A DNA stretch of 64,000 nucleotides from Stieleria maiorica (GTDB lineage: Bacteria; Planctomycetota; Planctomycetia; Pirellulales; Pirellulaceae): the NCBI RefSeq assembly GCF_008035925.1, contig NZ_CP036264.1, positions 4,152,402 through 4,216,401 of the forward strand, read 5' to 3'. Shown here piece by piece: positions 59,401 through 64,000 of the stretch. The notes beneath the pieces are model-generated. The model worked only from the letters and a program-made list of their open reading frames with translations, did no database searches and had not been told where the DNA came from. Made by a program: the position numbers and the translations under genes. Within the stretch, counting starts at the first letter, position 1. The number at the start of each line of letters is the position of its first letter.

Positions 59401-60417
59401 CCAAGCCATGTCCAACGTTCGTTGCAACCAAATGCCCGTGTCGACGGGATGGATCAGACTCTGGCCGAACACGATATCCGGAAAGGCATCCGGTCCCGTC
59501 GCTCCCGCATAGTAGAAACTCGGGTACTTCTTTATCGCTTCGAGAATCTTCGGGTGAACGTCGTAGGATCGTCCGGCAATCGTCAGGACGCCGTCGGAGA
59601 TCAGATCAGCGCGCACGTCCTTCGCGATCTCAACGTGCGTTTGTGGTTTGTACGCGACATCCGCCAGAATCGACTCGTCGGGATGATCATGGTCCAGGTC
59701 GTCGTGTCCAAGTCCTAGCAGGTGGCCAATTTCGTGTGCCGCGACTCGCGCCAAATCTTCGCCGTACCGTTCAGCTGTTTGGGCGACGCTTGGAATGACG
59801 TCGGAAAACACGAATGCCAGGTCCGTGCGATCTTGATTGCCGTGGTCGACCTGCTCGGCAACACCATAGAAATGACCGAACTCAGAAAACGTCCTGTCGT
59901 CTCCTCCGATATAGACGGTCGAGTATTCGACCTGATCCGACGGTTGCGTTGTGGTGAAAACGACGCCGGACGGAAAGCTTTGCGACAGCGATTCGAAGGT
60001 CGCTTGTTCAATGGCTGTCGATTGACCGGCAAGGTGTGGTGGCGGTTCAAAGGCTGCCACATCGATTGCCGTTAGGGTGACTGGACCGGAATACTCAACC
60101 GCATTCGCACCGTCAAAATCCAAGTAGATCAGTTGATTTGGCCGCTGACCAATCATCTCAGACGCGGTCGCCGACGGAGCAAACGAATCCGTCGCGACAA
60201 AACCTGGCGTGGGACCGTCTAAATGCGCCGCGCCGGAGTCGCCCGAGACCGTCGTCAACGCGATGTCGCCCAGGCCGGAAAGATGCGCTAAAACGGTGCG
60301 TTCTTCCAGACTTTCAAGACGGCGATACACACTCTGCTGTAATGTCCGTCGACGCTTTTGACGGGATCGTAGTCTGGCTTCGGCCAATGCTGTTCGCAAA
60401 CGACTTCGTTTAACCAT
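11470..60417 (-). CDS. giant multidomain secreted or surface protein of about 16,315 residues
   Basis: A single frame of 48.9 kb without a stop. The ATG at 60417 (MVKRSRL) is preferred over the in-frame TTG at 60426; no strong ribosome binding site is seen for either. Order: planctomycete extracellular N-terminus; metzincin-like and zinc phospholipase C-like domains; golvesin-like domain; beta-helix repeats with FG-GAP/VCBS segments; RTX calcium-binding blocks; pre-peptidase domains; ELWxxDGT, FG-GAP, leucine-rich, NHL and SBBP repeats; a glycine-rich tract; SdrD-B-like and PKD domains; two cohesin-like and two dockerin-like modules at the C-terminus. It is probably exported and bound to the cell surface or matrix, with adhesion, matrix or predatory roles possible; none is shown by sequence. 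Residue n lies at nucleotide 60426-3(n-1), counting from the TTG. No secretion genes are in the window. Domain calls are by eye. Confidence 0.9.
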   Translation of the reverse strand: MVKRSRLRTALAEARLRSRQKRRRTLQQSVYRRLESLEERTVLAHLSGLGDIALTTVSGDSGAAHLDGPTPGFVATDSFAPSATASEMIGQRPNQLIYLDFDGANAVEYSGPVTLTAIDVAAFEPPPHLAGQSTAIEQATFESLSQSFPSGVVFTTTQPSDQVEYSTVYIGGDDRTFSEFGHFYGVAEQVDHGNQDRTDLAFVFSDVIPSVAQTAERYGEDLARVAAHEIGHLLGLGHDDLDHDHPDESILADVAYKPQTHVEIAKDVRADLISDGVLTIAGRSYDVHPKILEAIKKYPSFYYAGATGPDAFPDIVFGQSLIHPVDTGIWLQRTLDMAWAAQNDPAWGDAERLQILSFVYGYATHAAGDSFAHGLVNEFSQGVFPNLLDADQEELANAVRHFLVENYIAEVTPGADTDGVRTLLPDGDISDSFTNGITYDAPNRFLYETLIKPFPGDPAAEADTGYTTLSVNTASQSFTRSSGDFVAEGFAPGQTVHGFGFAANNGTYTVVNVLPSVLTVAEALSAGDAAGNGDEALVTQGSRGAIIDRFLELKAAVDSAADLALANLGFPPSDTFDNLFTAYLATPTPTPQQTEELFVAYLLNWSREIDDGLENWGIVGLATSKGLFDPQTRRDLQNNQGGNVGIDVDPARGDHESGIGSVDVIFELLEDPNQDDNHDDSFINNHLLPMFGVPQQLAELNGIFSDFSDFVQDNIAGPVRLILNPVTETLADLKQIPKQFIKDMILERYGFNVDQVELLTHVSNKMDLKSFALGDSMVPIFKPGDHERINQYLGIKGFENSELLQDALKSIPGLEFYDNATISISPNVEFDKSKFAAYANGVTLSKMLLLMDDPIDAETVGSGQLSQLMTDLTGAPYEWSLLNLNGNHGGNIFTTTLPKPGVEVLVAPEFGPTGFVPVDSQPWLRTIDGGSWRDQVVNRTTALYRVSSPSPGAPNATAVWTVDVAPNHEYEIQVSWMHNVTTRIDDPNVDDAGLEFPHLDDVPLDPAGAATYRVYDGDTLIGHISMDQRRFNTDVVDGDVTFDILEKSGQSTFLIESGTLRIELDNDADGHVIAGPVRIVSAPQYVIHREGSKIGVPPTLLEIPAATPDELAVVIRDGGLREYWRCNGNTGQWDPAPDQDPQRVQVNRDPTTLAQIPGSGYSEQGGPWSDLAFGPPTIGGGNGNFPLWESSVLRPAFRQLFTDWQNGPLQFPDLGDQTSADPNTTTVAATAQIPDLSTPFGPAPAAPTTQSDVIVDLVVADAQVLNYGDVTITGIRGNASGGADTLTIVSSGTVQIAGDVGGAGLNDLTIQAERILIDPGVTVSLPGDAVLTSISLEQLQWTVGFDNAVFQSSRSAASIQIGEGVTINAHDILLDTNAANNKVAIDSGTGTLTDLQLDLADDEVAPIGAVATGVLSQATSRLVIASGVNLNAGRNLSLDAHAEAGNTLKTVGDYFGFVYGGSTPTAEIIVADGAVLTAAGRVDVNASANNDLNIKTLVPDGPGSRHYSVSYGKSRVTSRIELQAGSSINASTISINSDNQNAYVNVAEAAGFTDSESVGVGAALVLGTNQSAATTDVAAAINVRGDLTVRANADDNRNESRAFGQVTQHIDSAVANALQEIEDALKSIDTQFLLVDHDVDASVVLPELAIGAAVVFVESENKAAALIDDGADVVVDGDLILRSVAEENYQSSATANTANATDMGLAGAIVFSRLANQATAFVGPNAVVDVSGTIDIDSDSVIKNPVPVFDPTISLTDTDTATGEDRIREEYDDADAVAKRIGDQFVNDGGGAAPADLAAFLTPSLSDKSLVGSSFVQAGSASENGDVVQAGVNFLDVYNQSAAGISAGAQINQRNFGADVDQDILLDADATIQMAILAGLSSALNFADGPGGVDDVYGGYFNVLLADNYAHATIDDRADVGAVRDVRLSSRTTNNLLSVVEAGENGSSNLGVLGAVSLIVLGHESIANIEDRARVSAGNDVVINATNTGDVVNIAGGLVSAGDTGVGVSAAVTIVTEPRALDEGGSRDEELDLHAKTHAFIGDRREDVPGSGTGGETGRVTSGNDVLLDATSTLETWTMSTSGAEAGQAFDRLGGLANLHNGFEYGIGVSGDAAVNLLTSSVQAFIRDSDRVAAGNNIALNALDAPLVITGAGAVAFGSHLGIGGSLAHNEVKGATRAYTQDTTLVAANVTVKGKTDNKLVAISNGGSGTKASVAVAGSVNLNNLDTVAEAALGDRTVAHIPNDIIIDSDGNLLLISTAGGSSATNHGFLALGTALDLGTIANGADAFVGIDADVSTPNDLVVDAKTLETVRTVTASVARGGEGPRHRAFLNNDSSAPFNGASGQDAGGGDTLTTSITLGDIDSDGDLDLVTGNFGQFNRRYLNDGSGNFEEGKEIGSLIASLQNFEVPYFTRDAIVPDFTTDIKLVDVDSDGDLDAISGNLGQPNRVYINEGEGNFAAAKLHFRIDIGLPELPNLEIELPAISQRLIDAASDPQGALQDLLSPDNSFLTDFVKDVQSVIDKQLDLVRLARDSVDFRYEPGSKRFVLEIPGSTIELGNPLDFARDLLEAQSRLDDDFSFGSEVVGATLKSTDTHLDNRSIEDVVSDLEKALVDTGVFASGTFAIGIDPDQQNKITIDSAVRDVQFVDTGAIEAFLNRNLRHQGYYGEAPFSLTVNDTSDQSSGAQQFDVVLGKPGEFIHFEDDTKFLEFIQTAVDDAAGAVQAPLGIKVTLDNGLVQFGPKSEHYEVSSSAADVASATVETHRRRFYVTEDFAFRLSVIDADLTTAIAVADINRDGTMDVIAGNLNQPARVYFNDPVGVWERIVDVFTNFGASTTGGDFGVGRDVTSDTGLTTAIAVADVDGKDGPDIIVGNVGFDIADALEKNLIGVKDFASDVVISIQDFINNTAVTLLDLVEDGLVDSLDFLQNKLLLAQDLIDQGLTDLGKLTTAGLIPPGAPPGATIPLNPLLNSGLVNLNSLVSSGLLDAGDLVTQGLNLTTVLKAQLVNLRELVDAGLVDFGDLVEENLDLKRLTSLSPLGGQSRIYLNRGDGTFGDDDQTAGVEYVLDLGADRYITTSIATGLVNNDQYVDLVLGTADQGSLLFLGNGDGTFSDPTVISDVFGNPVTQPTTSVALADMDGDADLDLVEGNLNRPNRIYLNTNGVFGVGADISVESIGTSSIAVGDINGGNRDVVAAEVNAAIGVAGSVAMLNAGGQINAYVGSGASVVTDRSLSVTANDHADIITVAGANASGGSLSVGLSLASPNVVREISASIDGTVHAAQGNDATAVERHVLVNATATDDLITYASGTALSREKGLVASAVWNRMDSVVDAHIGAGADVQAANTNSAAKQSVNVLADHVTNAIGVARSMSLASNIGVGAALDGHFLGKTIRAHIDGKNAANPYQPRTNVRGLDHVTVHADSIENIDSTAYGVAGSFEISIAGSVSYAKIDRNTYATLNGLDGIDVWSDGNVVILATNNAPDFKATAGTGSFGLIAAGVSAVVLENSADTRAFIEGAARVDALANRAAQSVRIEDDLGTLTDQALRGVIISAVNLLSLDDDTKAEGGSLGGISVAGSAKVLVADNSAKAYIDRGDHATGGPVINRNDSGRSSSQSVTVVARDNVAASRLGFDYSIGILADISAVYESSDVKQNTEAYIGDGADVDADADVNVQAHSINNVTILAGSGAAGLVLVGTGIGANHALQAETAAFVGRSKVNTPSRVRVRSKSYSDMLVVGVAGAIGGLAGVEFMLSDMNTGGQTNASINGDVNAATIDVFADVDLTSHAIAFLPGASGLVTANIAKPSIRSDQGVHSSLGPYAVLDATDVNVQANTKQKGYADVFGLAGGTVTVSQMSLLADLGGQTIASVNSGARVTADGFDVTAHGDNAAITKPSFVGIGTYAKAGGGEESHVSKISHHVGVFHGGDLADVFDPQTAVDDNVRPIIGYDSENDLLVVDPRQGLQDGDAVYYRFDDDGGDESIIEGLSTATLYYVRVSNIPAETSSGESPKLLVSLHTSKDDAEGDGQNPVSISDSRSTIGRHEIERVADDGSELKDTFSVAGADAFVTGDAVYYDSGDGTPVGGLVSGQLYYVRVQHDVGKFRDSGQQTAISLHASRADADSGASPIGLRRDSADGDGHRLTRVSQIQVVADRVTFAATSDNDAQASTLGIQAAIVSDVDLNPTAIVSGVTRANFGGQALINAKALDVTAFADNAADASVTPITVSGVQMESMLLSADVSHHVDASLGADRRTDESENPPVEFQGEITLHDGKLNVDASSLNRGTVDQFGISASGVGLSNIKSNVHLGGSTQAHAGGDVVVNANSVSSPTGFDVHASSDNIALSKSLGIEVTGVVCTEVPPAGEDPPWYCGADATSVTTDHRTGAFVAPGAQIAVNNAGLDVRAETIRNEALIDVTNLGIIGLQISETLSTVDAGGSTRAHVEQGAMIQADTLAVRALGENNRAAINTITLTQTGASVEAIDLVAKTNHKVESHIGPAPGTEPDWTLRGVIDVGTSTLTVDARSESLAVVDQIGFNLSTLSIKRVLPNVTTGGETSASLGGDYAITAGTVNLNGDADVRAQSKVMSFQVTELGQNIAESNVSTANDVRVFVQPRADINVIGGGLDLSATTSRNEATLESASLGIAGLSLSEIETDLNAAGSTSAYIGDRAAVDAKTVHIDSNAANNLAESRAITLGYSGLSIDTAKIDANTEHTVNAFIDADSTDQTFESTDDVDTAFQAFDPASAVDPDANIIQLGDLTGFENGGAFFYRKGGGDNRDIGGLKNGSLYFVRLVDVDNLRISLHRSQADAMTGEAPIDLTVDAELGTGHRLDSITLNSITLESVTDYRTGDQIRYRARGDEAIGGLNDGGIYYVSLAIDQNLVWIHETKADAVLGRNAIALSSPPARGDRHQLVPLTTVTADQGAIAVSANSTNLARVNETTLDVAGFNFQAFSPSVNTGGRTQAYLGAGGLLVNAAAVEIKSDADSRAVSESLAVAIRGASISAPAHSIGTSHEAQSFVGAGADVELSSGALTLSAITSRNHASNTTTAIGISGFDIGVLKATVNAAGATRAFVDQGASIVASGVDLDAKSNNTQALINTFSLTGTGAKVQLSNLVARTDHTVESYIGPRGGTSSDGVAAGRIQATSGSIDVDADSTNLATIDEIGINLAGYSLEAVSPEVTTGGATRAYVGGAFTFNSAGLNVAATSDNRATTKALAIEIKGAGISVPKKSISTDHTNESFVGADADLRVSGALNLNSTTTRNHATLLSTTFGIAGLDLSYAETNVSSAGKTRAFLNHGARVDAGALNLSAVSENNRASVETFSFEIAGTSLQVAHLNVDTSHDVESYIGPGLGVSNSGLDTGELTVTSGTIVLDARSDSLARVNEIGFSVAELSVEVMSPDVKTSGNTRAFLGGAFDVNASNVNVTARSNNVATSDAFFLQVAGAAVSAPTKNVSTDHVTEAFVRDDSVVDLVNGNLKLDAQSTNNAYLDELQLSLTGLNISFANTEAKVDGTTRAYIGSAARVTGRDIDVVSSASNTADVGSRTLGISGANLSFASMEAISSHDVSAHTGSNSIIDVTGDVSFRALNPTNTATAKTQELAIRLLSGGQVSADAVVEGTVVAQIGNNSTIDAGSLTVKADSVNSHADASGEAVRLTLVSGHIIRADADVDLDVTASIGSAQVTTSGNVTVDADGHSRADALSGQIGVSLASLASSDAIARVRNSVTASINDGASLTAYRVSVTADNDRDADADARAFGAGLLSGNAASADARLTGTDRAFLGDATIRATTGVIVDADTDRSATADAGQLSGGIAAAGSTAADADAGGATTASSAANVTAGSLTIRADDDNAWVRADARSLSGGILSGQASNAYVRYDPTINAFLDTGSLLNLTGNLTVAATSNSADANATANGIAVAFGATAGESQATSHLSPIVEASILGGRVNTGGDVSIRATHRPDTTDATARASGGAIFVGAFGANPNANADASVTSRISAPAVLAAGGNILVSTLSKNSADAEARSLAAGILGVGTSDPDADVGGSTTAYINGDVNAANDVTVRAEVTNRAAADAAATSGGLAAGVGASADADVAHELYAYIGSNATIDADNNVSVYAESDNRSEATADGETLGIAGAVGTSVADASLDSTTVAYLGSATNINAGRDVIVRSDASDVAESDATAASAGIINGAGADAKSLVDPTVQAWVGQNVTIEAERDVEIEAHGKSQSYADAQGRALGGVNLGKSVAVADAFPSVLAEVGESTNINAGDEIDVIATLNQNLSGYAAEALSNASAGGPLASGIGAEAFVDSRAYTDAVVGNDANLFSERTVEIFSQVDNNTRVRSLGKAGGLLTAGSTQAETYLDTAANININAFADINADRDVILFSEADSNVSSLVEGGVGNTIGDFLKSLFEFDIAEAFTNVPSILSAGGSATDVVVFNSSVIDVASNAEIHGGNQVELIADTDVFLDVDGKMTSEGATAATATALVDVFVDSDAIVNIGSGASVTGFDVRIESDNRVGGNAASVARAEVDVEGAFANAITRFSIGGSGNHSVALIDIGSNAEIAGTGRLVIEATNEQLNGNVVSDANSNAEALGIIGTATAHAAGTVLVDSEVRSATGSEIASADLTVHAESDYLLVRNPVAEATTFITRVIEVVRTITEEICSWLPGGIKDFCETVTRTVIDFVEEVIPTTQVLSTTGGLGLRQRDRIDLNSEISDSALGADRFLVVDPGGSVNPASNIPASETGDAIIVGDIINGRLAKMRFLAPAGEVTGSALLILNKLTSRILLENNSDKDLVIQRVNMVADNQGEPDVVYEFSEGGRYAFDETVRSSRLDVENNGNGDVIFTRPISNLSATFDIANRGGALRTLGGAYLEIGDQGRLYLDAFADDIGASTSERFAVRLVRTEGAPSNAVVRAVSGDDVRLGVTGINSKSSASDSTDRVEGISVDVRADDLIDVRFSSGMILDNARRTRVVPGTYEVDRAQSSGGNVTVNVDHGDLLLKRTNAINAPQGTATVTASGSIEDVSSTSKIRAVDIDLTANGGTIGSVDNRLEINSSSYSTGHVNAQAAQGIFITETTGDLRLGAVTSTGESIQLFSNGGSILDAFGDVASDLVGSEIFLSAPLGGIGSGSRPLHLESSLINAEARNNTYLTEVTGNLYVDRVRSSFGDVTLTALTGAILDASPGAQANVEARNVDLFAGGGSIGLSNNDFDLNSSRYSVGKVDAQATSGIYLTETPGALRVGDIHSTGGPIRLSVPDTAAAGSDLEWTSSSRIMTDTDTVLFQVGDNVIGQAGGQVFAPGGVILLADFGNRDTGIGTTSSIAGTINSPRIEIRGNTDDDHFTVMVNHSQTGPFEIYGDSGTDTIFAGPGRQTIYGGAGDDVLWGEAGEDTIFGEAGSDTIHGGNENDRIFGASGADTVDGGAGDDLIEGGSEGDTLRGGPDHDTILGQGGDDNLAGDSGNDLLVGDIGNDTLFGGSGRDLLWGGTELFSHAMWDLTSSQSDDFVLPMEFVQAETATPTPFGLIADSINQWRIIPLEVIQAGQQLSVPGSVGDGEDTLYGGPDGDWLFGGGDADTLDGEGANDYVDAGAGADRMVRGGEGNDVVRGGGNDDVLFADAGIDLLLGELGNDTLIAGPGSNATFDGPGTIQQGQRLFGGPGTDRLYAYADNQLDEQSKIGDELHGGPDGDILSGNLRQDYLLGEGGDDTIYGDIQRGPVNELNPESSVNPDAAVIGGDDRIDGGPGADKLYGGGGRDFIVGGPDSDRIEGQNGRDRLFGHGGRDIIILDTSAEYTELGDEFDGHYGIVDDDNATDVLSARGTSEDDFLRISEEVAILSAPELSVATGGVLSGDAFFTLTINESISAPVIVRRSETIANATECDADSPQWCIAALAADITAAIDERPEITGMVQAIGLGNQIAILTRGLGRHASLQLSAANAITQNELRFGAEQSGQEQLIVDIGEIPSGIMPSDVDPAELSLRTSMATWRFVGDSATLSFDQQTSSVSATGTDPMELLFPIGSAISDGQTFSIGDGTHTPLVFEFEDVSDGPGNGTDDVHQPIRFKRGDSAVTIANAAVDSINSAVVQSKLGGFNLGGVGASVELTPAPSRPLIEQIHLAGLVGNDRIEFVQGRNAVDVAVLSARSNDYVGMIDGGPGDDYLQGTNARDRIDGGSGSDFVYGLGGNDRLRGDGGSLVGRPVDHDVLFAGAGNDDLIGGIGTNQLFAWSMNPDPEVIDLSRQSNRDASTLDQIGSSFGVFADGSGQLFNDYEQDAELGNLESLRRVVGMRLAHPIQADRFRFTLNPNAQVTVDVGATSISQSLADPLLLTVPSGDQIMDASVMEISDGTSLVRFEFDELGSGNGTNIGNVPVAFDSGDSPDVIAARLIVAIQDVIASGGLREITPVDMNDGSLRIVVPATDGDDRLRLVPQTSTSKISFELFAINGQRLRAVTSEAGGEAVINLSGLPSGRYEIVVVGIAADGITDNEAFPVDYEILAEASDTTDERIRIVDLSRTPEDTGLNRILGESRTDELYGGTVLDFLYGNGSDPNDPDRLFDRHGKLFSARDGALAGDEWKAFARETDAVWYYSGTNLDDVITVDFVTEPGFLEGRHLITRLTNNNGNFTFDAQAQLDFDAVDDDGNFIWNPDDAFTDYRLIGAKSMPADGQLSGDATFSLSVLGQDPVAITVPVNDSRETALTGTVQAPPALSAATEFSLLLDEDPIEITVGVDAMNTSSGAELVAVINQAISDAELSQRVKAEIDRDGRVALHLLEGSFLQIAFSPQATQVLRDELGFVSGQRIAKHGTVDNRNVDDLIDDINFWIGQAGLGDHVHAERVLKATDGGQQEHLGFRVDVGDAESAPTADGRPPAELSITSLNQVAQDDFGLVEGQVAVVDRAGGINISRLLPPESDFVAIIVDALDGDDQVTIGPTVIKTVWTDGGDGDDVIKTTSGTPILIDSTEHPTRNDALGTPFDLGLIDLNRNPSAIGLTIDHPRDEDWYRFELSSAPMDGDAINLYSLSEDDDLTLELTDLDGRILASASRVGSLHRLPLTGIDSDGDSSNGVSPLVAGTYLLHVTTNLTPTRYQIDFVSRDWYDRADFNQSVLGASRLGDGGMSLREQEIGIVSDLTLHSGFDTDWYRFALDADDASAGASIRMDLLSATAGVSITLYSADDPQHPIRYCSQSVLGGSACDLVDSTVTTRSLGRSAILPLMTSETVDGQTRPVPLGAGEYFLEVTWSDDVGPQDFARYELIPTFDAPLSKSLSDPVRFAPHDYSNPLLDNIDQRRDVILGGAGNDVLAGGSYEEWIFGEEGNDVLTGGADRQASDLLFGGIGDDIFQVIPDGLPLDKRTERFIDSARQETTVLTLTDRFEGGDGEDQVLFLGGDLDRRGQAIRDHVAVGYDTVFHQYVIGALVWDPDRQQFHTDPTDDGAFQVQRSYFTTNEVEKMVINTRSGDDVVRADPGFQFPGDESEWGIKPESFPQRALLGNLTILGGPGNDRLFGGAGDDEIDGQSGNDFIVGGGGNDLVLGGADDDYLLGGSRDDFVLSQIEFGWTSVSSEIDFSRPLFPTLTCGCQSFPFTEVNGGQAVVTDLLGMDAASLGISALDDVVFRFGDMVAPFTAPALTLVDFDNGDQTGLAVQRFRPTSGTDNSVELLNDGIVVAVGNVLGVDVMTTKTLQSTARGTYQFTAPGSDSRIFNEILLRTGGTGTVEFTLNDFAFSGTGTDPGTFVANGFSELSGNAIESPPAFVPGPDRFEFVTRGGAVSPNDNPLFASQLDHIVSGQTIGGLTFHKGGLDQNGDIHLDLNDWYLIQTPYAINRFGGGERAFLSREMFHVVGSRDDSVVLDVELFPAQRSGDTIIPVDQFSGVPEFYLLKILRPGDADAITPAFEYEIRVDLHPEFFNVLGATVDVPAETGILKIDSDVASDEPAVIPLGDINGDGRPDFVSMLRESYGDFSDYFEWVDAGGTDSGRHPADFVSSTFAKVYFGGDPLQDTTLDNNAITLQLPAPVREPSIFGSQSSIVRGDFDGDQIDDIAIAVSLQESYGSLGDSFGNSGLYIIFGRDTPQWDQIDRPIDVLNDLVSGMEKPINRFRGAADLAAINIDQDAFDDLLIDDAKDQDGFGRTRVYRGRPRGQWHPNVINADPIYVLRTETPPGVDFFSDAGTIGDFNDDGRDDFAIRSGSDGSIIDLYFGDDQMGIQPLGGVAPRNLVEFDTRVYFVNDSTTAPQLYRTDGSGAVEAVPNVPAFELYAGRELFTFETAGSELLVFPLDAQDGAGRELWAFDGSAAQRLSDINPHGDADPADFYVFLGELHFTADAGSGFRQLFKMDADQNVIRMSPAATVLYSESFENGHEGFTLFNDFENPASVIQTGNDFSLRGDFTFDDDVQLVGFSVDTTTTVTMQLMGYGGGNQADGTSIQPGGFDPILTLYDASGDYITFNDDSEFGAIDPTTGSAYDSAIVQELAPGGYVLAITQYDNFAVGADGEGGGTGPVTLADGFIRDGQGNFTSSFGPGFRFNSGGDQRNGQWALDLLNVDSAAPIHEGWHLTTGRQNDGLDNHSPTNSLYFGQNETDLIGGDYDFLTGEGYGNEGIASTPVISLPAGKRIALRFNHLLEVEEDVDIAEVEVLGSSGTPVDLIQLTGTDGQWRNVNADLTAFAGQDVQLRFRFSMLDDGGGNGYLNQYEGWFIDDVEILSEELDVGDQLIDFEDVNGQTGLYFSSDSGDGRGRELWMHNGVTFTPVSDIHVNGDSDPRDFVVYGDRLYFAASADGFNERLYGYGGEISVPPAAETDSGAILSSTTPKPLGVFNEQLLFMAAPSNGEEGPIFDRLASYDGTSVQLLKTVDETPAPALTLFEETFDEGLGEFVIDNTIGSGDGLWHHSSGRQSDGLADHTPPGSLYFGMNEGPTGGGNYDTDAAVGGAVYSPTIRLPGGTASFLHFNSFFAAGYRDFAKIAIDAGNGFEAISTLTPTGGDWDRFSFGLSQYAGKDIVLRFSFDSRSAFDNAHEGWYIDDVRIESYRTADSNFIVDDDVAYLTPASGLTNEFWVYDGVTVRAANDVQPIGTPAALGSSSQGVFVSGALDDGSVELIRFRGPDTTIYDQSGVLATGQAIVAVGDVDRHDGQGHEEFLFTGNTATWMLFGRQPTERVEFLADLIDVGAVIPLPTATPDRPDDAIITRHVALGDLDGDGRADIGGEALERSATLDINTHDEFHQVAHIYYGRERSLIDFAIPDVVIESVVPDYDLRDLNDAVHFRLAGVGNLDGDPQGRDEIAVADAIGGALHLFAGASLEPAGGLTSVVGTPYLYELATPLLETRKVGVDLRPVDKALPIAEQTKSIGDAVALRGSVENERLRNVLDVGDVNGDNYSDTLVYGNGNSYLFYGPTDLTSVSDVSAQADVVIDQTLGIPARRMGDINADGLNDLVFLSTTARVVFGNADLSRNLSLVDSQDLTVGFGATSAHVLTYRGDFNVRTARFYQDILLTGDDYAVIVSGKQVVATTPDNDLIFIGADALPLDGEGGPDRLAVVENLLGQEPSNEWFRDPPSPKLDATVPGDVNGDGLDDIVFGDPNFAEANALIDLGGTTIPIRFNVGRNYVVYSGDRDSITLDQADVIYQDFNLGGPAYEIGDLNQDGFDDLAISYVSQDARGNAAFIDLGGPTMESLNPPAAGEPLRTELILRRSENADPNTLLRGPLQITAGDFDRNGTLELVVSDPGYEIVVSNTGQRVGQSRQGSVYLLDSVDVTPGGTSIEHLLTAPMFVGETANAELGFLPKTPSMDIDADGADDLAIGAPGTDVFNPDITLSGGKVYVMYGRPVGLQQFYERFQAAQRAETLENEPISGSGEFLVKGGTGRPEIFDGYELTEENDEQWFRFTTLGHGLPGEYFAVTPNPIDPVAIEPWNSGIIRSNGDVLRPEDAGGFVTLGGPDGDVGILEFDLSSLIEFADDGGQLIDFAALNLHYSATALSGNPSATTLTIEVLDDEGDAAIDVADRVADPIAVHDETLLLAGSLAHVGGEFQDPWFTETVREFLAAGRTRLMIRLSSTSPDVTVMVRASAPSLLDPLSGVTGSSTHLFVSPRRHGALFDLYDGQGGLRASGKSLVDFRNLEAGTYFVRVFNPHANPEESFSLPFEIEVLPPRAGESAAEFLAQDRDVVHGGDGDDTVIGNEDLDRLFGGDGSDLIVGLASELRDHAEQRVSPIASEANSYIELQAIDPVVNSEIAAYLRAELAGRLGLKTVELSYPSLVADPIYASELAEIQRLDLGGLGMPDISGLEYLIHLRALNLAHNNITDLSPLGDGASQAAKIEYLSLDFNPLLNGNRRTQVAMFADPNVYDIRDDSFAGSETYNLVSTITDAGFPLRVFSGTTASAFSVGIEDADVLVIPELESSNGFETLSFDVFDTLRDFVDAGGTLITFGDFGGNAADLINVTFGLATSTASVSGESWKADTRYTRFVAGPQPIPRNDATFVLNSLPAGATTLYELNGGGATVVEIPSGEGNVYFMGWDWFDGAPNGAQDGGWLDVLNTAIIEGGEKNLADQSNNQLGALASLNDLRFLSMDGLLGPGRIGGSEIDAIGDLQDLVWLSAAGNGIGAKVDRKMILGADGPGKLASPFDVAVNSAGEVYVLEQEDGIHSGQIKVYDSQGEYLRTFATGDLYYPEGIAINSQDQVYVADSANNVIRRYSAAGALLQTFTGEEGGSFTPFAFPTDIAVDDQDNLFVLDIGNRQIRKYDSGFNSVSDIDASFGTARSLAVSKDGFIFVADTLDNEVEVYDQTGAVRSRFVLGSDTPTTYSRPFGIEVDGNGNVFVADSVRHRVQVLDRYGNLQFIIGGDDDPTAGFGFVQDLVVAGHRLYLTDGLNQVQVFELINQDGDELNALSDLNQLTFADLSDNQIEAIDPLAQLPRLRHVDLSDNRIGSIDALLGLSVIDNFDTGYVEIGPDFSGGDHAGAFEGDYRLIPSGSDSTALYEFRDLPEGTYDLYGTWPAHESRTDRATIQVIQEIPVVDVELSGSQTLARTLDFTPIAPTTGPQRSVYINTDFLTITGDGDGDPKSFYGTLVADTFSVDANGIASLYVPGDLVIGPDTVTIAGSRPLSITVGNDLYIHPDAVIDASASGRTPGAGGGGGGRGGRSTGGVGGRGGDGGTPLSPSGDDGLKGTNGGTDHGDPGLAGFNSLTTSTAGIGGRGGLAFFAPGQGGGPSQHGTDGILGDHGDDAISRGTGANHVAIDQTIISAGAGGAGGGGGGTGGGGAGGGGGGGTSTGGVGGRGQDGSHGGFGGDGGDGGGGGGAFEIIAQGSFYLGGSFNAQGGDGTPGESGTAAANPSGNRNGSNGGGRGGAGGRGGDGGDGKSGGGGAGGTIRFSAALYEFGNASVDVLGGSGGDTGINDGGSGRFLFGSNTNDGYSGSLFGTISPGPGSRSANPYLGGLSTPNLPTLVGGAEAFGLLDASQVRFDGLFSPEFKELIPAATELLLFRVDTAEIGLAIPGFDAVLIANPTSNAVDLPHFGTGSVNEPLLRGGFSNDPRFGGTSDQELTQLDPLNVYITLIPDGVTDLAISADLGSGLTAARGTVTNQQMLFLADAGRPIEVMQRYEPDGPVLGGRPWQKLRHGIQVSGSGDIVRVEMTNVGDGNMAIDALRLQRAVLPELSTLNLEQNPLDNAAHEYVLGTADQQSGSDQLSLQGRRSGGFAGLADDPQTKLIEGLRFDDNPDAPQFSQKLGVVVIDSGESLNIDLADLAFEPDGWLAGGGAGGFDNAADMAIDQQGNVFVAGYFNGTTARFGSTVLTGRGATDMFVAKYDASGTLQWVRSGGGSSSESVRSIHLDGDGNVILVGSSLSSTATFGSLQVTGKGSTDLIAVKYDSDGTEQWARSIGSPGFDSLAGVSIDASGNLLLSGSVSAATVSFDDATGVTTRSGQSNDIFAVKYDPAGTLQWATVQGSTGYEYLAESVESNGDLIVAGTFGATMTLGTSTLTPVGQENVYVAKISGADGSIDWAESGGGTGYDYFRDLDVDASGNVFLAGASESSAGEPITFGGLTRNHAGGNDAFLVKYNSAGSFGWFATVGGTGGEDVYQVLPDGKGNIYLTGNFGGTSSVQFGSTAWSSSFRNGVGSFDIYAAKYDTNGRILWVETAGGPDFESVYQADVDGAGNLYLAGYFSSDYIDFGAVSLNQQGTGLYDDLFLVKYQSTGTVAYAKSGYLGTSPTPKIAFDAEDNLYLGGTFRGASPILDGTPLVAAGSPESDDAFLIKYSPDGTLNWVQSYGGDDGDGLTDLQLDSAGRVHVMGTFYEETRIPGSSLTSQGNTDFYVARLQQNPIQYSVATDQPDGVLPRINNGNLLITTDFDFSGVRTVIVSAEDGLGRSAEQRFSVVVDRGAITGTKFNDLDGDGVLDSGEPGLEGVPIFVDRNGNGVPDSGETVTVTDVQGDYELLDLNLGNVYSVRESLNPRSQSPTPAGPWVNTRPTVRSVRLGSGGLFVKPSGTSEIIELHPETGEEIRRIPAPTTSFDLAYDGSHLYVLGQGSLYQLDPATGAELNVYTNPEFSGAVGLASVYGRLYFGKHSGGSPTTYELAIHAFDPSSGTITSTLDLKQQNPAFDDFEFYAPQFYGLTGDGYGGLIATISREDAVGNQGYRVYSIDRQSAEAYEEFNLGSAKNIQGMAYYDDNLYFAHFEGQGYTDEVAVYDFGGTLLPGLDLPFTVVAIGSDGAAAVAEPFATGVDFYNQRKVRIIAEVDGQPITTAVGEGSAVSLISDPLIDANLTNPNYAWTIAGSLGEPFEINSPVNQPTTSFTPRDNGRFLVDLVITADEGQFTDRLEIFVKNLSPGIGGPVPSEIITEGSTFELNATDLVSLNSATNDTYTYQWLLSSDNEQSFDAVDRQSQTLSFVPENEGVYTISLVVTDDDGGQARPSDYILVVQNAEPTLQAVSLNAQTTVAPPAITASIDEHGFITLSGTILDAGFSPSFALNDQFTVTVDWGDGAIETDQAANNTFQFVHQYLDDGLTSASVDNYEIVVTVSDQVNTVGSPDDSADDSLTVVAEIRNNAPELTNLQINDVTEGETATLTGQISDVGTLDSFTIMVDWNDGSPPQSIELDAGTTGFSLQHLFQDDGASGTATDPLNVTVTLTDDDGGQNVASIPINVSNDAPRLLQVSATSADEGSFVTLTGIIEDAGQQDTFTLVVDWNDGSDPESFVYPAGTTTFSESHIYVDDDPSGTRIDSYNITLSLQDDDTGVASGETSAAVSNVAPRVTAVSVDNPTGIIVEGSVVDLSASFVEPGLNDSLTFAWQVESTNGQQIAPSSGTIAAGDLVPGFSFVPIDDGTYTVTLVMSDDDGGHGNQTIVLEVVNVEASLNLAPTAATTVPEGHTETFRGQIVDPGDDQWELTATIIETTTSNIVAGFDVTPAADGSFRVDYTFPDNVSGGYTVNFAVRDDDTPIFPGVSASQTFSVENRAPVIDAGPDDTLPLPPRGISRRVTFTDVESDSLWSATVDYDDGRGPIPVTIEPDQSILLNHTFTDPGVFNVSVSITDKDGDTGVGQFQVAVATNTTPVVDAGPDARAFAGVIFERSIVIADPDELQVWSVSVDWNGDGDFDDTEDQFFCTSVREFVIDHIFDASSAGRSIDVSIRVDDSQGGIANDKFTVDVVTEPLRVIGHSITPSGVELSFNRDLNIDSLSLYGSSLDGPEPRADFSLVGHSVGSVPGSLVYDAPTRTLQFVKTGGVLAADDYTVTLLAGLDAFTDLDGNPIDGDADGFSGGDYVIDFDVEHGETRFITLPDFVRAAGQPIDLSPADLTDLALPIRLSDASDVFSVDLEVVYDPQLMVVDSVVESPDLPDDWSITFNNEPSGRLILTASGNTPLAGSDVAVYSINARVAEDAPYGTSQVIEILEAKLNGDRIATLGDRAIHKAVLPGDVTGDRTYSGLDAALISRVVVELDSGFEAHQLIDPELIAVVAGEGRLSGLDASLVSRKAIGTGVPEIPTVPSGIDGVPQSGIDPVVSVSDTTAIAGGQAEVTLTIDNALSGLLAFDAQIQFDPTKLTLADENVLLGIGNSDWSIEVNVDNASGHVNLSIYSAVPLLGTDLELLKLRFDIDPSASGSAVVAINTDATTQQNVPISRLNEGQLALSTSDGEIEILPVTAIPSVEQVIVNDGSAGRSQVTSVTVQFSTIVDHALLNNAFRITNLNSGQDVGGIEVTATNTGLKTSATLTFSGTSTQTRLGTGDLATSLADGNYQLFVLAANVQSQLGYPMLQNAVFGDQRVDAFFRMYGDTDGDRDVDGQDYGRFGLTFLKSSEAPGYNPDLDSDGDGDVDGQDYGRFGLRFLKTI
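11473..11650 (-). other. C-terminal dockerin-like module of the giant protein
   Basis: Two calcium-loop repeats close the protein: [20 protein letters not shown] and, after a linker, [20 protein letters not shown], ending LKTI. Asp/Asn/Gly loop positions follow the type I dockerin pattern seen in many planctomycete extracellular proteins. In cellulosomes such modules bind cohesins; here the partner could be this protein's own cohesin-like domains. Confidence 0.75.
12130..12455 (-). other. second cohesin-like domain of the giant protein
   Basis: A beta-sandwich segment with cohesin hallmarks: an opening on [20 protein letters not shown], then [17 protein letters not shown], and a closing [14 protein letters not shown]. 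It lies between the internal and the C-terminal dockerin-like modules. Confidence 0.6.
12535..12722 (-). other. internal dockerin-like module of the giant protein
   Basis: [20 protein letters not shown] and, about 40 residues later, [19 protein letters not shown] form two F-hand-like halves. The second lacks some of the acidic loop residues, so calcium binding there is doubtful. It follows directly on the first cohesin-like domain. Confidence 0.55.
12760..13045 (-). other. first cohesin-like domain of the giant protein
   Basis: The segment [20 protein letters not shown] followed by [13 protein letters not shown] and [15 protein letters not shown] matches the strand pattern of cohesin domains found with dockerins in planctomycete proteins. 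It comes immediately before the internal dockerin-like module. Confidence 0.6.
13510..16250 (-). repeat. run of about nine PKD/Ig-like domains in the giant protein
   Basis: Successive units of 90-110 residues share an N-terminal VxEGxxxxLxG and a central FTVxVDWxDGS. Examples are [33 protein letters not shown] and [13 protein letters not shown]. They form the rod between the propellers and the cohesin/dockerin end. The last unit is followed by a Big-5-like segment (13150-13500). Confidence 0.65.
17090..17330 (-). other. SdrD-B-like domain of the giant protein
   Basis: [20 protein letters not shown] and [15 protein letters not shown] with the following YELLDLNLG are the typical features of SdrD B-like (Cna-B-related) domains, including Asp/Asn calcium loops. 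A probable propeller segment (about 16280-17080) lies downstream in the protein. Confidence 0.65.
17490..19200 (-). repeat. SBBP beta-propeller repeats of the giant protein
   Basis: About ten repeats of roughly 50-55 residues carry the SBBP signature D.xGNVFVAGxF and [20 protein letters not shown]. The consensus is well kept through the block, suggesting one or two complete propellers. These repeats are common in secreted planctomycete and myxobacterial proteins; their ligand is unknown. Confidence 0.75.
20300..21075 (-). repeat. glycine-rich tract of the giant protein
   Basis: About 258 residues (13118-13376) are dominated by glycine, with runs such as [19 protein letters not shown] and a more collagen-like patch [11 protein letters not shown]. 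At DNA level it is a CCG/GCC-type imperfect trinucleotide repeat, densest at 20543-20720. It likely forms a flexible or polyglycine-helix-like spacer. Length differences between strains would be expected from slippage. Confidence 0.75.
21640..23970 (-). repeat. leucine-rich, NHL and short RTX repeats of the giant protein
   Basis: A short RTX block (about 23850-23965: [21 protein letters not shown]) leads into bacterial-type leucine-rich repeats (23420-23800: [20 protein letters not shown]). Six NHL-type propeller repeats follow (21850-22620: [36 protein letters not shown]). More leucine-rich repeats come after them (21640-21800: [19 protein letters not shown]). The leucine-rich set is interrupted both by the propeller and by a segment resembling a class I glutamine amidotransferase-like fold (23150-23400). 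Confidence 0.6.
24960..27110 (-). repeat. FG-GAP/integrin-alpha-like repeats of the giant protein, second set
   Basis: Repeats of about 60-70 residues with calcium-loop signatures: [63 protein letters not shown]. The number (about seven to nine) suggests at least one complete seven-bladed propeller. Confidence 0.7.
27200..29770 (-). repeat. ELWxxDGT-type repeats with MAM/jelly-roll-like inserts in the giant protein
   Basis: Segments such as [18 protein letters not shown] and [18 protein letters not shown] match the ELWxxDGT repeat. Between them are two jelly-roll-like inserts ending [11 protein letters not shown] and [11 protein letters not shown], the form seen in proprotein or MAM-like lectin modules. 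Confidence 0.6.
29830..30660 (-). repeat. FG-GAP repeats of the giant protein, first C-terminal set
   Basis: Calcium-loop repeats include [47 protein letters not shown] and [17 protein letters not shown] pre-peptidase-like segment precedes them (30690-31090). Confidence 0.65.
31775..32575 (-). repeat. RTX calcium-binding nonapeptide repeats, third cluster
   Basis: Two sub-blocks with GGxGxDxLx repeats: 32425-32575 ([13 protein letters not shown]) and 31775-31955 ([20 protein letters not shown] and onward). Two pre-peptidase-type domains (about 32660-33030 and 33130-33450; DWYRFEL and DWYRFALD) come just before this cluster in the protein. Confidence 0.8.
35740..35965 (-). repeat. RTX calcium-binding nonapeptide repeats, second cluster
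   Basis: A short run of GGxGxDxxx repeats: [20 protein letters not shown], then [19 protein letters not shown]. It is separated from the first cluster by two segments that resemble the flagellin-hook-like modules also seen at 33780-34440. Confidence 0.75.
37040..38345 (-). repeat. main RTX calcium-binding repeat cluster of the giant protein
   Basis: The longest RTX region, residues about 7363-7796, in three or four sub-blocks: 37950-38345, 37500-37750, 37265-37460 and 37040-37210. Typical repeats are [20 protein letters not shown] and [20 protein letters not shown]. Such repeats fold into calcium-filled parallel beta rolls outside the cell and commonly accompany type I secretion. No type I transporter genes are in the window. 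Confidence 0.88.
38620..39440 (-). repeat. three-copy beta-helix repeat with YLTE motif
   Basis: Units of about 75-82 residues recur with the core [YF][LI]TE[TV]xGxLxVxxVx[49 protein letters not shown]. The motif codons lie near 39185, 38955 and 38710, a spacing of 230-245 bp. The block leads directly into the main RTX cluster. Confidence 0.6.
40335..40480 (-). other. helical insert with a cysteine pair inside the beta-helix
   Basis: About 48 residues without beta-helix character contain [19 protein letters not shown] followed by [20 protein letters not shown]. Two cysteines flank a WLPGG turn between amphipathic hydrophobic helices. Cysteine is otherwise rare in this protein, so a disulphide-linked helical hairpin is plausible. 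Confidence 0.5.
41300..43620 (-). repeat. about 14 repeats of ~160 bp (53 residues), Ala/Asp-rich
   Basis: Repeats with the pattern AY[IL]G..xxIxAxxDVxVxAxxxxxxxADAxAxxxG recur every 153-177 bp. The AY[IL]G-position codons lie near 42280, 42127, 41966, 41805, 41645 and 41468, and the earlier copies are more diverged. Fifty-three residues equals about three rungs of a right-handed beta-helix. Confidence 0.7.
43620..47960 (-). repeat. alternating ~335-bp half-repeats forming ~670-bp superrepeats
   Basis: Two alternating 105-120-residue units recur. One is marked by VESYIGP-like motifs (near 46925, 45040, 44377), the other by [12 protein letters not shown] motifs (near 45365, 44690). TR[AS][FY] followed by GGAF or DQGA recurs between them. 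The full superrepeat is 660-720 bp and occurs about five times, with one copy expanded by a foreign module pair (45665-46225). The predicted fold is a beta-helix. Confidence 0.7.
45665..46225 (-). repeat. pair of GDAVYYR...YYVR modules, copies 3 and 4
   Basis: Two tandem modules of 75-100 residues with the signature GG[AL]..YR..G...IGGL..G..Y[YF]V.L.....L.[IL]H.[ST].ADA..G ([39 protein letters not shown]). They interrupt the superrepeat array. The same pair occurs at 47985-48630. Confidence 0.6.
47985..48630 (-). repeat. pair of GDAVYYR...YYVR modules, copies 1 and 2
   Basis: Copy 1 (48330-48630) contains [16 protein letters not shown] and TLYYVRVSN. Copy 2 (47985-48300) contains [19 protein letters not shown] and QLYYVRVQ, ending [18 protein letters not shown]. 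They sit at the junction between the plain beta-helix region and the superrepeat array. Confidence 0.6.
48650..50870 (-). repeat. second beta-helix region of the giant protein
   Basis: About 740 residues (3185-3925) of short beta-strand repeats with recurrent V.AYI..GA.V.A, VxVxAxDxxxA and small residues at turns. No enzymatic motif is seen. It follows the third FG-GAP/VCBS segment (50930-51260). Confidence 0.55.
51310..51790 (-). repeat. leucine-rich 11-residue repeats between VCBS segments
   Basis: About 150 residues with a repeat of roughly 11: [44 protein letters not shown], with consensus L[VI]xxGLxDxxD. A proline-rich break ([11 protein letters not shown]) divides it. It sits between two VCBS/FG-GAP segments. 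Confidence 0.55.
51800..53440 (-). repeat. VCBS/FG-GAP segments with an alpha/beta insert in the giant protein
   Basis: Calcium-loop repeats [17 protein letters not shown] and [17 protein letters not shown] (about 53040-53400) are followed by a 260-residue insert without repeats (52200-52980). Then come more such repeats ([17 protein letters not shown], about 51800-52110). The insert has helices ([20 protein letters not shown]) and is of unknown family. Confidence 0.6.
53430..56640 (-). repeat. first beta-helix region of the giant protein
   Basis: About 1,070 residues (1262-2332) of beta-helix-like sequence begin at [16 protein letters not shown]. Recurrent elements are LxLxAxAxxxN, VxVNASAxN and GAxVxAGxDVxxxA, the style of filamentous adhesins. 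No haemagglutination (TPS) secretion domain is seen. Confidence 0.55.
57187..57693 (-). other. golvesin-like beta domain of the giant protein
   Basis: Residues about 912-1080 contain GYxYxV-like strands of the golvesin C-terminal type: [20 protein letters not shown], then [14 protein letters not shown] and [13 protein letters not shown]. These domains are common in secreted planctomycete and myxobacterial proteins and probably bind carbohydrate; this is inferred from the pattern only. Confidence 0.45.
59137..59574 (-). other. zinc-dependent phospholipase C-like domain of the giant protein
   Basis: Residues about 285-430 hold H291, the GPDAFPD motif with D313 and D317, H326, and the diagnostic HxxxDxxxH at H368/D372/H376 ([14 protein letters not shown]). 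These resemble the zinc ligands of the bacterial alpha-toxin/PLC family. The usual N-terminal Trp ligand of mature phospholipases C cannot apply to an internal domain, so activity is uncertain. Confidence 0.6.
59632..60135 (-). other. metzincin-like protease domain of the giant protein
   Basis: Residues about 98-265 contain the complete zinc motif [12 protein letters not shown] (H231, E232, H235, H241), the HExxHxxGxxH form of matrixin-like metzincins. It is preceded by [13 protein letters not shown] and [10 protein letters not shown] Met-turn is not obvious after the motif. It could process the protein itself or act on external substrates. Confidence 0.65.
60286..60417 (-). other. planctomycete extracellular N-terminus of the giant protein
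   Basis: The first 45 residues are strongly basic ([19 protein letters not shown]) and end in [11 protein letters not shown]. This is the LE.LE.R.xLA type motif at the N-terminus of many planctomycete secreted proteins, in place of a classical signal peptide. Confidence 0.7.
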
Positions 60418-60581
60418 GATTGCCAACTCGTTGGGCTAGATAAACGTCTATTCCGGTCGATCAGCGAACGTGGCCCGGTTCCCAGCGTTTCAGGCATGAC
60501 CCAATTCAGAGTGAAATGGTCGGAGAACATCTTGCGCGACTTTTTGGGGGGGCTGGATTAGTTCCGCTGAAGGCGGCAGAC

Positions 60582-60610
60582 TTTATAACAGCCGAGAATC
60601 CAGGATGCAA
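60582..60610 (-). promoter_or_regulatory. candidate promoter of the giant gene
   Basis: On the minus strand TTGCAT (60605-60610), a 17-base spacer, then TATAAA (60582-60587) preceded by TGT, which fits an extended -10. The leader would be about 155 bases. The -35 matches only 3 of 6. The rest of 60427-60737 holds an inverted repeat at 60652-60670 and no gene. Confidence 0.5.
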
Positions 60611-60737
60611 ATTTTTAGGTCTGTACAAATGTCAGGGGTTGCGGGGATCGTCAGATCGGAGCGAGATCTGTGTCGTCGAAGTCCCGGAAGCGGCGATCCT
60701 GTCAAACGTTGATTGATGAAGCTGGGAGTGAAGCGAG

Positions 60738-61403
60738 ATGCTGATTAATGTCCGAAATGTGCTCAACTCGGAGCAATTGAGTCAGATGCAACGATGGCTT
60801 GGCGAGGCGGAGTTTCAAGATGGGAAGCTGACTGCAGGAAAAGCGGCCCGAGAGGTCAAGCAAAACCTCCAGGCATCGGGCGGATGGCAATACGCCCGAG
60901 AGGCCGAAAAACTGATTGTCAGTGCACTGCAAACAAGCCAACCATTTCTCTTGAGCGCCCGTCCCAAGGTGATCGCGGCGCCAATGTTCGCCTGTTACCG
61001 CGAGGGGATGAGTTACGGCCGACATCTAGATAACCCGCTGATGGGACGCAGCCATCCACTGCGAACGGACGTTTCGGTGACCGTCTTTTTGAACGATCCA
61101 GACCAGTACGAGGGGGGCCAACTGGTGATCGAGTCCGATGCGGGGCCGTTGTCGGTCAAAGGAAATGCGGGCGATGCGGTCGTCTATCCGGCAACAACGC
61201 TTCATCGCGTGGAACCCGTGACCGCGGGCGAACGGCTGGTTGCGGTTACCTGGGTCCAAAGCATGGTGCGGAGCGCCGAGCAGCGGAGGATCTTATTTGA
61301 TCTTTCGGTCCTCACCAGCCAACTCGCCGAAAGCAGACATCAATCAAAGGAACTGGCCGAGAAATGCCAATTCAACCTGTTCCGAATGTGGGCCGATGTT
61401 TAG
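60738..61403 (+). CDS. PKHD-type Fe(II)/2-oxoglutarate dioxygenase (PiuC/YbiX-like)
   Basis: A 221-residue hydroxylase-family protein. The iron triad is H96, D98 (YGRHLDNPLM) and H156 (TTLHRVEPV), with R166 (GERLVAVTW) as the likely 2-oxoglutarate anchor. N-terminal strands LSARPKVIAAPMFACYREGM and central VTVFLNDPDQYEGGQL complete the jelly roll. Length and motifs fit PKHD-type hydroxylases, whose substrates are mostly unknown; some are linked to iron uptake. GGGAG lies 9 bases before the ATG. It is divergent from the giant gene, with 320 bp between the two starts. Confidence 0.92.
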   Translation: MLINVRNVLNSEQLSQMQRWLGEAEFQDGKLTAGKAAREVKQNLQASGGWQYAREAEKLIVSALQTSQPFLLSARPKVIAAPMFACYREGMSYGRHLDNPLMGRSHPLRTDVSVTVFLNDPDQYEGGQLVIESDAGPLSVKGNAGDAVVYPATTLHRVEPVTAGERLVAVTWVQSMVRSAEQRRILFDLSVLTSQLAESRHQSKELAEKCQFNLFRMWADV

Positions 61404-61611
61404 CGAAACGGACGAACACGTGCGGACATCTACGCGGCAAGAAACTTTAACTTTCATCCTGCACCGGGATTAAGGATTAGATCAGCTTGTTGGTCTGGTC
61501 GATCGACTGACCGCCTTGACTCCAGTGCAGCCGTCATGCCGTCAATGTCGGTCAGGTTGAATCCATCGATCGACAGACCGTTGTCGGTGGTTGACGCACT
61601 CGATTGAAAAG
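61404..61611. other. intergenic region between the dioxygenase and the phosphatase-like gene
   Basis: No complete gene. On the minus strand there is a coding-like stretch (61455-61600) that reads SIDGFNLTDIDGMTAALE and ends with a stop, possibly the tail of a lost gene. No strong terminator hairpin is seen between the two convergent stops. Confidence 0.35.
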
Positions 61612-63171
61612 TCACCGACGGACTAAACCAGGGGCACGGACTTCGCCGCCTCGCGTTGCGCCGAGGGTGGACAGACACAGGTCCATCACATCGACGATCC
61701 GCGGGGCGTCGGGGACGGGGAGCCGCTCGAGCGAGACGTCGTCGCTGGTGATGACCGCAGCGGTGGAGTCTTCGGTCAGCAAGGAACCATGGCTGCCGCC
61801 GTCGTGAGTGGAGGTTCCGTCGATGGCAAACTCGAATCGTCGGTCTGCGGTGACCCAAATGGGCGATGCGGCGCCCGTGAACGCGCCCTCGATCCGTTCC
61901 AAAGCGTTGGGATAGCAGCCGTCATGAAGCAGTTCGCCGTTGTCGAGGCGAAGGTCCAATGCGCTTAGATCTCCGCGGAACGACCATTGATTCCCATAGC
62001 GGTCGCCGCCGGTCTGTGTGAATGAGGTTGACTTCTCGTCGGCCCGGCAGAACGTCAGTTGGCCGCGGTCGCGGGTGCGGACGACAAGAGGAGACGCCGC
62101 GTTGCCCGGAGCTTCTTGATAGATGACTTGGTCGACTCCGTCGTGGGAAAGTAGCTGCTGGACCACGCGGTCGCGCAGCACCTCGCTGTCTGTCGCGGAG
62201 TAGATTGCAGCGGCTCGCATGTTCGGACAGATCAGCAACTCGTCATCATCCCCGAAGCCTGCCGCGGTCTCTGCGATCGAGAATTCGCTCAGCAAATCGT
62301 CCAACTTGAGCACGTCGGGCGAATCTTCCCATTGGACTTGCCCGTGATCACCGACGATGACGAACGAGTATTCGGTTCCGACTTTGCTCCAGCCTCCGAT
62401 CGTTTCGACGAAGTCGGCCAGGAACTCGTCGAACCGCTCCACGCAGGTGGCCGCCGCTTCCTCCAAGCCGGCTTCATGCCCCCGATCATCATTGATCGGA
62501 AAGTAAGCGAGCGTAAACTGCGGTAGCGCGTCGGCTTCGGCAAGCGCCATCAAGCAGGCGATCGTGGTTTCGTCGTGGAATCCGTAACGGCCCAGCAGGC
62601 CGGATTTCATCCCCGAAACCTCAACGTCGTCGGGAAGTCCGTGAACGAAGTCGCCGAGTTTTAAAAACTTCGGTCCTCGAACCGTCTCGCTCAGGCTTCC
62701 CGCGGCCATTCGCAACGTCAACGGAGTGGAGCGAGCGTGTTCATGCGGACCGCGAAACCACATGTAATTGAGACAGGCTGACTCGATCCCCTGTTCGAAA
62801 AGGTGTTCGTAAACCAGGGGCGCGTGAAGCCGTTCAAAATTGAGTCGGTCACCGAAGTCTTTCAGGTACTCGTGCAGGCCTTCTTGGAGCGCCAAACGTA
62901 GGTCGTCGCCGAAATAAGCCGCATCGTTATTCTTCGGATCCAGCCAGCAGGCGCCCTCGATTCCATGGCGACGCGGGTACTCGCCGGTTGCGATGGAACA
63001 CGTTGCCGCCGGTGTGATCGAAGGGAAGATCGACAGGCAGGGTAAAAGCGAGCCGCCTTGCTCGAGCAACGTGGCCAAAGCGGGAAGCCGAGCTTTATCG
63101 AGGAATCGTCGAACGACGGGCTCTGAAAGCGCGTCGATGACGAACAACACACAGCGCTTGGTTTGGGACAT
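61612..63171 (-). CDS. alkaline-phosphatase-superfamily protein (type I phosphodiesterase/nucleotide pyrophosphatase-like)
   Basis: A 519-residue metal-dependent phospho- or sulfo-ester hydrolase of the nucleotide pyrophosphatase type. Visible motifs: LFVIDAL with D13; FPSITPAATCSIATGEYPRRHGI at 49-71 in outline, where T53 takes the place of the catalytic Thr; INDDRGHEAG with D228/D229 and H232; VGDHGQ with D275/H276; and HDGGSHGS near 470 for the last metal ligand. There is no signal peptide, so it is probably cytoplasmic, unlike many relatives. It lies 47 bases downstream of the DUF2383 gene and may be cotranscribed with it. The natural substrate is not deducible. Confidence 0.87.
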   Translation of the reverse strand: MSQTKRCVLFVIDALSEPVVRRFLDKARLPALATLLEQGGSLLPCLSIFPSITPAATCSIATGEYPRRHGIEGACWLDPKNNDAAYFGDDLRLALQEGLHEYLKDFGDRLNFERLHAPLVYEHLFEQGIESACLNYMWFRGPHEHARSTPLTLRMAAGSLSETVRGPKFLKLGDFVHGLPDDVEVSGMKSGLLGRYGFHDETTIACLMALAEADALPQFTLAYFPINDDRGHEAGLEEAAATCVERFDEFLADFVETIGGWSKVGTEYSFVIVGDHGQVQWEDSPDVLKLDDLLSEFSIAETAAGFGDDDELLICPNMRAAAIYSATDSEVLRDRVVQQLLSHDGVDQVIYQEAPGNAASPLVVRTRDRGQLTFCRADEKSTSFTQTGGDRYGNQWSFRGDLSALDLRLDNGELLHDGCYPNALERIEGAFTGAASPIWVTADRRFEFAIDGTSTHDGGSHGSLLTEDSTAAVITSDDVSLERLPVPDAPRIVDVMDLCLSTLGATRGGEVRAPGLVRR

Positions 63172-63218
63172 TGCGTTTCAGGGGTTGGTGTAGATTGACC
63201 GGGTCGACGAACCGAATC

Positions 63219-63710
63219 TCAACTACTTTCGTCGTCCAGTCGCTCGTGTGGTGGTTGACCGCTGATTCGTTCCCTCTCCCGTCGGATGGAATCGAGATGC
63301 TGACGGAGGCGATCGGCCAGTTCGGTTGAGGTCGCCGGTGTCATCAGAGCCAGTGTTTCGTCGTAGGCATTTTCAAGCATCTTTTCGACATGCCGGATGT
63401 CGCGAAGAATCTCCGCTATGTCCCGGCCGATCAAATTTGCCTTGAGATCTAGCCAGCTGCCGTGCAACTTAGCCAGCCAGCTACCGTCTTTCACCGGGCG
63501 AACACCGCCGACTTGGACGAAGGTTTGCAACTCGGACGCAAATTTGAGTCGTTGTCGGTTCAGTTGAACCACGTGATCGGAAAGTTCGCTGTCACCGAGA
63601 TGGGCTGCGGCGTCATTGTAGCCTTCCGCGGAATCGATATTCGCTTGGATCAAATCCTGAAGCCGTTGGACCATTTCGTCGGTCAGCGGCGGGTTGGTGT
63701 CAACCGACAT
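63219..63710 (-). CDS. PA2169-family four-helix-bundle protein (DUF2383)
   Basis: About 163 residues from the ATG at 63710 (MSVDTNPPLTDEMVQ). The frame is open to 63896, but the 62 residues upstream are Arg/Pro-rich and unlike the family. The DUF2383 pattern is visible: LQDLIQANIDSAEGYNDAA in the first helix, LKFASELQTFV in the second, GSWLDLKANLIGRDIAEIL in the third and HVEKMLENAYDETL in the fourth. It is a ferritin-like helical bundle thought to act in stress responses; biochemical function is unknown. An AGGG 10 bases upstream is a weak ribosome binding site. It is probably the first gene of a pair with the phosphatase-like gene. Confidence 0.82.
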   Translation of the reverse strand: MSVDTNPPLTDEMVQRLQDLIQANIDSAEGYNDAAAHLGDSELSDHVVQLNRQRLKFASELQTFVQVGGVRPVKDGSWLAKLHGSWLDLKANLIGRDIAEILRDIRHVEKMLENAYDETLALMTPATSTELADRLRQHLDSIRRERERISGQPPHERLDDESS

Positions 63711-64000
63711 GTTGTCAATACCCTGCGTCAACGGTAGGGAGGGATCGGAGGAAAGATAACTTTCGGTCACCCGGACGCAACCGATGTGCCAAAAACGTGG
63801 TGTGGTTGGCCGATGATCTCGCGACGGCCTGACGCGGGGGGACTGCATTCGGGTTGTCCGGAAATCAGTTGACGGGCGAGTCGCATCCCGGATCACTTTG
63901 TCGGTCGGTGACCTGCCACGTTGATCGCTTTGAAGTCAGTCGGCTGGCAGACCGGGTGGGAGGGCGGTTGGTTGATCCGTTGGCACAGTGTTCGCATTAG

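Noticed and set aside
63711..63896. N-terminal extension of the DUF2383 gene
   Set aside because: The 62 extra residues are Arg/Pro-rich and lie before the point where family similarity begins.
63897..64000. Right-edge sequence as part of a gene
   Set aside because: Only about 100 bases, with no convincing coding frame or hairpin.

Overview
The window looks like a chromosomal segment of a planctomycete, probably of the Pirellulaceae (Rhodopirellula-like). The signs are the N-terminal motif [13 protein letters not shown] on the giant secreted protein, a PVC-type membrane-bound dehydrogenase with a c-type heme site, a DUF1080 protein, planctomycete-style dockerins, and short GC-rich hairpin repeats between genes. 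No tRNA, rRNA, CRISPR array or complete transposon was seen.

Left part (1-11 kb): the 3' part of a CehA/McbA-type PHP metallohydrolase runs rightward and converges on a zinc alcohol dehydrogenase. From 3.5 to 5.0 kb lies a decayed stretch: a truncated DinB-like gene, an intact GNAT acetyltransferase and an SDR gene that has lost its catalytic middle, mixed with REPIN-like paired hairpins. From 11.05 down to 5.0 kb is a three-gene leftward operon. A LacI regulator overlaps by ATGA a 1375-residue dehydrogenase/HEAT/cytochrome c/PmoA-like fusion, which is followed by a DUF1080 glycan-related protein. This looks like a self-regulated carbohydrate-use unit.

Centre (11.47-60.42 kb): one uninterrupted leftward reading frame of about 16,315 codons fills three quarters of the window. 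It encodes a giant surface or secreted protein. The N-terminus carries a metzincin-like protease motif and a zinc phospholipase C-like domain. Then come several thousand residues of beta-helix-like repeats with at least three period classes, interleaved FG-GAP/VCBS segments, and RTX calcium-binding blocks. The rest contains pre-peptidase domains, propeller repeats (ELWxxDGT, NHL, SBBP), leucine-rich repeats, a glycine-rich tract, an SdrD-B-like domain, about nine PKD-like domains, and a C-terminus with cohesin-dockerin-cohesin-dockerin order. A promoter candidate lies upstream.

Right part (60.7-64 kb): a divergent PKHD-type Fe(II)/2-oxoglutarate dioxygenase, then a leftward pair encoding a DUF2383 four-helix protein and an alkaline-phosphatase-superfamily hydrolase.

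The most notable items are the giant protein (its enzymatic head, its nested repeat periods, its own cohesins and dockerins) and four hairpin-pair elements. In three of these the two arms differ by changes that keep the base pairing.
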